Shown one piece after another: positions 1-4,844 of a DNA stretch of 6,944 bases. Source of the stretch: Planctomycetaceae bacterium (GTDB lineage Bacteria > Planctomycetota > Planctomycetia > Planctomycetales > Planctomycetaceae). The translations under genes were made by a program, and so were the position numbers. Position 1 is the stretch's first letter. Every line of letters starts with the position of its first letter. The stretch covers positions 1-6,944 of the forward strand of contig DLVV01000402.1 of NCBI GenBank assembly GCA_003445035.1. Direction: 5' to 3'. The notes beneath the pieces are model-generated. The model was not told the DNA's origin. It was given only the letters and a program-made list of their open reading frames with translations, and searched no databases.

Positions 1-624
1 GAGCATGTGGTTCATCACCTGCAGACCCTGGTTGTCGACCATGGCCGCTCGTTCCTGGAAGCGGTCGACACCCCGCAGGTAGGTGCCGCCCTGGGGTGAC
101 GACCACTTGATCGACACACAGCGGGGCAGTTCGAGCAGTCGATCCAACTGGTCCAGCGACATGTCGTAGCCTTCCCAGTGGGTGTTGTAGATCATGATCG
201 CAATCCGCTCGGTCGCCTCGTGCACCGCCGTGAACAGTCGCAGGCAGTCCTCGTCGCTGGACTCGTAGTAGTACCCCGGTCCGAACTGGACGCCGTAGGC
301 TCCCAGTTCCTCGGCACAACGGGCCATGGCGATGATTTCGTCCGGGTGGGTTCCCTGGGCTCCGACCAGCACGGGGGCGCGACCGTCGGCGGCCTCGACG
401 ATCGTGCGGCTGATGTCCCGGCGTTCGTCGAGCGAGAGCATCGGGAAGTCACCGCCGGCTCCGACGGCCAGCAGCACGCCGCGGCCATTGACGATGCCGC
501 GTTCGACGGTCGTCTGCACGTTGTCACGCGTGGCACCGTGATCGACGGCCAGGGTGCTGTCAAAACAACTCAGTTCCGGGATCATCGGTCCTCGGAGAAC
601 CTGCTTGACGTCGTTGATGTCCAT
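1..624 (-). CDS. DapA/N-acetylneuraminate lyase superfamily aldolase or dehydratase, 3' end off window
   Basis: This is a class I (Schiff-base) aldolase of the DHDPS/NAL TIM-barrel superfamily, a cytoplasmic family that normally condenses, cleaves or dehydrates 2-keto acids. The frame is open from the ATG at 624-622 to the window edge, giving 208 residues of a family usually near 300. Family landmarks appear in order: a glycine-rich turn GAGGD at 55-59 followed by MLSLDER (62-68), GPGYYY at 115-120, IYN at 145-147 with the expected catalytic Tyr146, and SIKWSS at 171-176 with the expected Schiff-base Lys173. Two things are odd. Canonical members have GTTGE or GSTGE where this protein has GAGGD, so the hydroxyl residues that hold the pyruvate carboxylate are missing. 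YN is also followed by THW instead of a proline-containing turn. The start is supported by AAAGGA four bases upstream. The gene lies 68 nt downstream of a sodium symporter on the same strand, which suggests the symporter supplies its substrate. The superfamily call is firm; the reaction is unknown. Confidence 0.88.
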   Translation of the reverse strand, partial: MDINDVKQVLRGPMIPELSCFDSTLAVDHGATRDNVQTTVERGIVNGRGVLLAVGAGGDFPMLSLDERRDISRTIVEAADGRAPVLVGAQGTHPDEIIAMARCAEELGAYGVQFGPGYYYESSDEDCLRLFTAVHEATERIAIMIYNTHWEGYDMSLDQLDRLLELPRCVSIKWSSPQGGTYLRGVDRFQERAAMVDNQGLQVMNHML

Positions 625-628
625 GGTG

Positions 629-634
629 TCCTTT
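629..634 (-). promoter_or_regulatory. Ribosome binding site of the DapA-family gene
   Basis: The minus strand reads AAAGGA, followed by four bases (CACC) and the ATG at 624. This is a reasonable Shine-Dalgarno match at slightly short spacing. It is the main support for this start codon, and it is the clearest ribosome binding site in the window. Confidence 0.6.
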
Positions 635-635
635 G

Positions 636-649
636 ACTGGTCTGCCAGT
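636..649 (-). other. Small stem-loop just upstream of the aldolase ribosome binding site
   Basis: A perfect 5-bp inverted repeat, ACTGG and CCAGT with a 4-nt loop, lies in the symporter-aldolase spacer one base upstream of the AAAGGA site. In the transcript it could form a short hairpin. It could modulate translation of the aldolase or act as an RNA-processing site between the two cistrons. It has no U-tract after it, so it does not look like a terminator. Such a short stem can occur by chance. Confidence 0.3.
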
Positions 650-654
650 GGATT

Positions 655-675
655 GGGAATGCGAAAGGGAATGCC
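655..675 (-). repeat. Tandem 8-mer GGGAATGC (minus strand GCATTCCC), 12-bp period
   Basis: GGGAATGC occurs at 655-662 and again at 667-674, so the two copies start 12 bp apart, in the 68-nt spacer between symporter and aldolase. Read on the minus strand the copies are CGCATTCCC and GGCATTCCC. Similar words (CGCATTTCC on the minus strand, GGCATTCACC on the plus strand) recur in the divergent spacer upstream of the symporter. That makes a protein-binding site conceivable, but this is inferred from pattern alone. Confidence 0.35.
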
Positions 676-692
676 GGGGCCGGTCGCCGTGG

Positions 693-2390
693 TCACTCGG
701 ACGGCGAGGTCGTCTCGTGGTCGTAGTCGCCCTTGACCACCGCCCGCCAGGTCAGTTTCCGGGTCTTTTCCAGGTCAGCCGGGGGGAGGACCGAGCCGAG
801 TACGGCTGCGATCAAAAAGGTGCCGACCGCCGAGAGCGGCAGGATCAGGAAGGTCCCGGGATTCGATTCGGCAACGACGCCGGCCAGTCCCAGGCCGACG
901 ACCAGTTCGGACCACCAGGAGACCACCAGGGCGATCAGTGTTCCACAGCCTGTGGCGATGAGGATGGCGGTTTCTCCCACATGTGGAAGGAACATGCCCA
1001 CCAGGAACATGGAAGCCAGCGGGCCCAGGGCGCAGTTGAAGGTGCGAGCGCTGGCGTCGATGATGTTGAGATCCTCGGGCAGGAACATCAGCCCGGCGGC
1101 CATCGCGGTGCAGCCGACGCCGACGACGACCGAGAGCCTGCGTGCGAGCACCAGTTCACGCTCGTCGCTGACGTCGGGGTGCTTCTTGCGGACAAAGTCG
1201 ACGATCAGCACGGTGGCGACCGAGTTGATGCCCGAATCGAGGCTCGACATCGCTGCGGCGAACAGGGCTGCGACGAGCAGTCCGGCGGCACCGACGGGCA
1301 GATGGTGTCCGATGAAGTGCGGGAACACGCGGTCGGCCACCCTGGCCTCTTGTGGGTCACTGACCCCGTCGACGATTTCCGCCGGGTTCTGCAGGTAGTA
1401 GGTCAACAGGGCCATGCCACACAGTGCCAGCAGGATCATGACCACCAGGTCGCAGCTGAAGTTGACCATGTTGCTGCGGATGGCGGACTTCAGGGAATTC
1501 ATGGTGAAGTACCGCTGCATGGCGACCTGGTCTCCCAGGAACGTGCACAGGTACCAGAAGGCGCTGTGCAACACCGCGAAACCGATCACGTTCCGTTCAC
1601 CAAGGTCCCAGCTCCAGAGCGGAGGAAACTCGTGTCCGCCCCCGGCCTTGTCGGTCATCGTGTTCCACCAGTCGACCGGTCCGGTGCCGGTGTCCGAGAC
1701 GATGATCACCAGCGTCAGGATGGCGCCGGCGATCAGGATCACCGTCTGCACCACGTCGGTCCAGATCACCGCCTTGATGCCGCCCAGGACCGTGTAGAGC
1801 GTGGCCAGCGTGCCGACCGATGTCAGCACGACCAGGGTCCATGCCTGGAGTCCGAAGTCCGATCCAACCAGCCGGGCCATGCTGGCGTAGGTAATGTCGG
1901 CGACGGCCACCGAGGCTGTCAGGACGACCATCCCCATCCAGAACAGTCGCAACACGAAGACAAACAGGATGCTGGCCAGTTTGCCCGCACGGGATCCGAA
2001 ACGCCTGTCGAGGTATTCGTAGACGCTGGTCAGTTTCAGCTTCATCAGGAACGGCAGCCAGACGAAGCTGACCACCACGAATACGAACGGAACGACCAGC
2101 CAGGCCAGGGCCATGGTTGGTCCGTTCTTGATCATCTCGCCGGGCGAGGCCAGGTAGGAGATGGTCGAGAGCAGCGAGGCCATGATCGAGAGGCCAACGG
2201 CCAGCCAGGGCATCTGCCTGCCACCGACGAAGTAATCTTCGCTGCGGGACTGGTGCCTGGAGAAGTAGACCCCGACGGCCAGCACGCCCAGCAGGTAGAC
2301 GCCCACCACGACGTAGTCGAGGCCCTGGAGTCCTTCGACGACATCGGCGGGAAGCGGGCCGGCTGGGGTTTCGGCAAGCAGGTGAAGCAT
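693..2390 (-). CDS. Sodium:solute symporter (SSS/SLC5 family)
   Basis: This inner-membrane secondary transporter couples Na+ entry to uptake of a small solute. The 565-residue product is typical in length for the family and is strongly hydrophobic with about 13 predicted membrane segments. After a short N-terminus, TM1 starts near residue 25. The family hallmark SEDYFVGGR lies at 50-58, followed by the small-residue TM2 stretch LSIMASLLSTISYLASPGE (67-85). YTVLGGIKAVIWTDVVQ (199-215) matches the conserved central SSS signature. AAMSSLDSGINS (379-390) is the TM8 Na+-site segment, with the paired serines 382-383 that bind Na2 in vSGLT-type proteins. The C-terminal tail (about 537-565) is charged and cytoplasmic. 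The ATG at 2390 is chosen because TM1 follows soon after it. The frame stays open to an ATG at 2543, but that extension is a basic, non-membrane stretch overlapping the divergent gene. No Shine-Dalgarno is seen. The substrate cannot be read from sequence. The downstream aldolase suggests a keto, sugar or sialic-type acid. Confidence 0.93.
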   Translation of the reverse strand: MLHLLAETPAGPLPADVVEGLQGLDYVVVGVYLLGVLAVGVYFSRHQSRSEDYFVGGRQMPWLAVGLSIMASLLSTISYLASPGEMIKNGPTMALAWLVVPFVFVVVSFVWLPFLMKLKLTSVYEYLDRRFGSRAGKLASILFVFVLRLFWMGMVVLTASVAVADITYASMARLVGSDFGLQAWTLVVLTSVGTLATLYTVLGGIKAVIWTDVVQTVILIAGAILTLVIIVSDTGTGPVDWWNTMTDKAGGGHEFPPLWSWDLGERNVIGFAVLHSAFWYLCTFLGDQVAMQRYFTMNSLKSAIRSNMVNFSCDLVVMILLALCGMALLTYYLQNPAEIVDGVSDPQEARVADRVFPHFIGHHLPVGAAGLLVAALFAAAMSSLDSGINSVATVLIVDFVRKKHPDVSDERELVLARRLSVVVGVGCTAMAAGLMFLPEDLNIIDASARTFNCALGPLASMFLVGMFLPHVGETAILIATGCGTLIALVVSWWSELVVGLGLAGVVAESNPGTFLILPLSAVGTFLIAAVLGSVLPPADLEKTRKLTWRAVVKGDYDHETTSPSE

Positions 2391-2479
2391 GGCGACTGTT
2401 GACGGGACCGTTTTGGAGGCATTCACCTTACGGAAATGCGTGCGGCGATTCCAAGCGGAGAGGCGTCGCCCCCGTTTAC
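2391..2479. promoter_or_regulatory. Divergent intergenic region, presumed promoters for both directions
   Basis: These 89 nt separate the start codons of the minus-strand symporter and the plus-strand glycosyltransferase, so both promoters must lie here or inside the opposing genes. I see no convincing sigma-70 pair. TTGACG at 2399-2404 resembles a -35 box for the plus gene, but no good -10 follows at the right distance. On the minus strand TTGGAA with TAAGGT about 18 bp later is equally weak. GGAGAGG at 2457-2463 lies 16 bases before the plus-strand ATG, which is rather far for a Shine-Dalgarno. Confidence 0.4.
2419..2439. promoter_or_regulatory. Imperfect inverted repeat GCATT-N11-AATGC, candidate operator
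   Basis: The 5-bp arms GCATT (2419-2423) and AATGC (2435-2439) are separated by 11 bp, placing the half-sites roughly one to one and a half helical turns apart near the middle of the divergent spacer. The flanking bases make the half-sites GGCATTCACC (plus) and CGCATTTCCG (minus). Both resemble the tandem words in the symporter-aldolase spacer. The location suits a regulator acting on the symporter operon. Short arms make chance a real alternative. Confidence 0.3.
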
Positions 2480-4813
2480 ATGTCCGATCGGCATTCGTAT
2501 GATTCCCGCGCTTCGCTCGCAGAGAACGAGTCGTTGAACCCACAGCAGGCAGTTTTACCTTCCGATCGATCGCCGGCGCCGGCCGTGGCCTGGCTGGTCG
2601 GTTTCTTCGTGTTGTTCTTCCTGCTGACTCCGGAACTGCCCAACAATCGGGAGTTCACCCGGTTGGACATGGTTGCGGGTTCACCGATGGCGATGCTGGA
2701 CGCCGTGGATCCTCCACAGGAGCGATCCGGCTGGCGGTACCTGCCCCAGAGGCTGGGCGTGTGGTTGACCGCCGCGGGCCTGCTGTTCGGGGCCTGGGGG
2801 ATGGGCCGACTGGTCTGCCGATTGGCGGGATGGTGTGACCGGTCGGCGACGTCCGCGCTGAAGACCGACACGACCACGTCTCTTGTCCTGGCCACGGGTG
2901 TCGGGATCTCGGCCCTGTCGTTGTTGACACTGGCCTGTGGCCTGGCCGGCGTGCTCGAACGGAGATTTCTGGTTGTCCTGCCGGCGGTGGCAGTGGTGAC
3001 AGAACTGGTGCTGTGGTGGCGGGACGGAGCGGGTCGCCGTGCCGAGTCCGAAGTGCCGGCGTCGGCGGTCTCCCCGGGGTTCTTCCTGGCGTACCCCACA
3101 GCGGTGAAGTGGCTGGTCGGATTTGTGGCCGCCCTGTTTCTGTTCTTCCAGTTCACCGGTGCGGCCTTGCCGTCGATTGACTTCGACGTCAAGGAGTACC
3201 ACCTGCAGGGGCCGCGGGAATTCTTCGAACAGGGGCGGATCACCCGTCTGCCTCACAACGTCTACACCAGCTTTCCGTTCCTGACCGAGATGCTGAGCCT
3301 GGCGGGGATGGTTGTGGCCGATGACTGGTGGTGGGGGGCGTTGGTCGGCAAGTCCGTGCTGGCCGCATTTGCTCCCCTGACGGCCCTGGTGCTGTTCTCG
3401 GCCGGTCGCCGGTGGTGGAGTTCGTCGGCCGGTTTGGCCGCCGCGATGGTCTACCTGACGATTCCCTGGGCGACCCGTGTTTCGATCATTGCCTACGCCG
3501 AAGGCGGACTGTGCTTCTTCCTGGCGGCGACGTTGCTGGCGGTGATGCTGGCGATCGAGAGGTCACAGCGGGGTGAACCGGCGACCGCCGCCTGGTTGCT
3601 GGCCGGCCTGCTGGCCGGCAGCGGGATGGCCTGCAAGTACACCGGGCTGGTCCAGGTGGTGATCCCTGCTGCGGGGGTCCTGGTCGTGGTGTTGGCCAGG
3701 TCACCGAAGCGGAACGGGTCAGAGGCGGCATCGCCGCGAGCCGTTCGACTGGTTGTTGCCTTCTGCTGTGGTGTCGCGTTGACGATCGGCCCGTGGTTGC
3801 TGAAGAACCTGGCCGAGACAGGCAACCCGGTCTACCCGTTGGGATACTCGGTGTTCGGCGGAGAGGACTGGTCGGAGTCGGACAATCTCAAGTGGCGGGC
3901 GGCCCATTCCTCCAGTGACTATTCGGTATCGGACCTGGCCAACCGTGTGCTCGATGTCGTCAGCCGCAACGACTGGCAGAGTCCGCTGGTGTTCGGACTG
4001 GCTCCGCTGGCGCTGCTGGTCTCCAGCCACCGACGCCTGGTGGTCGGTCTTTGGTTGCTGGTGGCGTGGTTGTTCTTCAGTTGGTGGGGGCTGACGCACC
4101 GGCTCGACCGTTTCTGGGTTCCGTTGTTGCCGGTCGTCTCGTTGCTGGCCGGGATCGGGATGACCTGGTCGAGCAGATCGGCATGGTGGCGTCCGTGTGG
4201 GGTGTTGGTCGTGCTGGGTGTGGCCCACAACATCGGTGTGGTGACGATCACCGAACCACGTCCGGTGATCGGGTACAACGCGTTTCTCGGCGATCTCGAC
4301 ACGGCCCGCCAGGTCGTCCAGGCGACGGCTCCAGCGATCCGGGCGGCCAACCAGCGGCTCGGGGACGGGGCCAGGCGGGTGCTGTGTGTCGGGGAGGCCC
4401 AGGTCTTCGACGCGAGATTTCCGGTTCGGTACAACACCGTCTTTGACCGGTCGCTGCTGGAAGAGTGGTGCGGGGACGGGCAGGGGGGGCTGGCCGATGC
4501 CGAGACGATCCGCGAGCGGTTCAACGCCGAGGGGATCGGCTGGGTGCTGGTCAACTGGCAGGAGATTCTCAGGTATCGCACGACGTACGGGTACACCGAT
4601 TTTGTGACCCCCCGGTTGTTCGCCCGACTACGTGAAGCCGGCGTGCTGGGCGAAGACGAATTCGCCCGACAGCAGCTGGTGCCGCTTGGCCCCCTCTCGG
4701 AACGGGATCGTGACGAGATCGCCGGCTGGGGGACCGGCCTGCGAGCGACGATGCAGCGGGGCGACCACCGGACCGAGGGATACGTGGCGTTCCAGTTGTT
4801 CCGGGTCCGCTAG
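2480..4813 (+). CDS. Polytopic GT-C glycosyltransferase, GT39/ArnT-like
   Basis: This is probably an inner-membrane glycosyltransferase that uses a polyprenyl-phosphate sugar donor and acts on the periplasmic side, on protein, lipid or envelope polysaccharide. The 777 residues include about 13 to 15 hydrophobic segments between 35 and 590. The first large outward loop carries DFDVKEYHLQGP (234-245), then a P-rich turn and FPFLTEML (265-272), as expected for the GT39-type catalytic-Asp loop; Asp234 or Asp236 is the likely catalytic residue. Further family-like spots are AYAEGGL (338-344), ACKYTGLV (384-391), GNPVYPLGYSVFGG (448-461) and HRLDRFWVPLLP (540-551). A soluble C-terminal part of about 190 residues (about 588-777) follows the last helix. 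The ATG at 2480 is preferred over the in-frame ATG at 2399, which would add 27 residues overlapping the promoter region and nearly reaching the symporter start. Acceptor and donor cannot be named. A membrane protein of another GT-C family is the main alternative. Confidence 0.8.
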   Translation: MSDRHSYDSRASLAENESLNPQQAVLPSDRSPAPAVAWLVGFFVLFFLLTPELPNNREFTRLDMVAGSPMAMLDAVDPPQERSGWRYLPQRLGVWLTAAGLLFGAWGMGRLVCRLAGWCDRSATSALKTDTTTSLVLATGVGISALSLLTLACGLAGVLERRFLVVLPAVAVVTELVLWWRDGAGRRAESEVPASAVSPGFFLAYPTAVKWLVGFVAALFLFFQFTGAALPSIDFDVKEYHLQGPREFFEQGRITRLPHNVYTSFPFLTEMLSLAGMVVADDWWWGALVGKSVLAAFAPLTALVLFSAGRRWWSSSAGLAAAMVYLTIPWATRVSIIAYAEGGLCFFLAATLLAVMLAIERSQRGEPATAAWLLAGLLAGSGMACKYTGLVQVVIPAAGVLVVVLARSPKRNGSEAASPRAVRLVVAFCCGVALTIGPWLLKNLAETGNPVYPLGYSVFGGEDWSESDNLKWRAAHSSSDYSVSDLANRVLDVVSRNDWQSPLVFGLAPLALLVSSHRRLVVGLWLLVAWLFFSWWGLTHRLDRFWVPLLPVVSLLAGIGMTWSSRSAWWRPCGVLVVLGVAHNIGVVTITEPRPVIGYNAFLGDLDTARQVVQATAPAIRAANQRLGDGARRVLCVGEAQVFDARFPVRYNTVFDRSLLEEWCGDGQGGLADAETIRERFNAEGIGWVLVNWQEILRYRTTYGYTDFVTPRLFARLREAGVLGEDEFARQQLVPLGPLSERDRDEIAGWGTGLRATMQRGDHRTEGYVAFQLFRVR

Positions 4814-4844
4814 CGGAGGTCATCGGCCGGATGGTATCGAAGGC
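4814..4844. other. Short convergent junction without a clear terminator
   Basis: Only 31 nt separate the stop codons of the plus-strand glycosyltransferase and the minus-strand helicase-nuclease. The only symmetry seen is two GGCC tetramers about 17 bp apart, too weak for an intrinsic terminator, and there is no T-tract on either strand. Termination may be Rho-dependent or lie inside the opposing genes. Confidence 0.5.

Noticed and set aside
178..636. Plus-strand and alternative-frame open frames over the aldolase region
   Set aside because: They have no family features. The minus-strand frame from 624 to the edge carries the complete set of DapA-family landmarks up to the Schiff-base lysine.
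633..2402. A 589-codon plus-strand open frame opposite the symporter
   Set aside because: Its product is an Asp/His/Gln/Gly-rich string with no recognisable motif, which is what the complement of GTC/GTG/CTG-rich membrane-protein codons gives. The minus strand encodes a clear SSS symporter.
2391..2470. Inverted repeat GGCGAC (2391-2396) and GTCGCC (2465-2470)
   Set aside because: Six-base arms 68 bp apart in GC-rich DNA are likely to occur by chance, and no second feature supports a function.
2476..4607. Several minus-strand and alternate plus-strand open frames inside the glycosyltransferase gene
   Set aside because: They are Arg/Pro/Ser-rich low-complexity translations typical of wrong frames in GC-rich DNA. 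The long plus-strand frame explains the whole region.
4814..4844. Intrinsic terminator in the convergent junction
   Set aside because: Only a 4-bp GGCC symmetry with a long loop is present and no T-tract follows on either strand.
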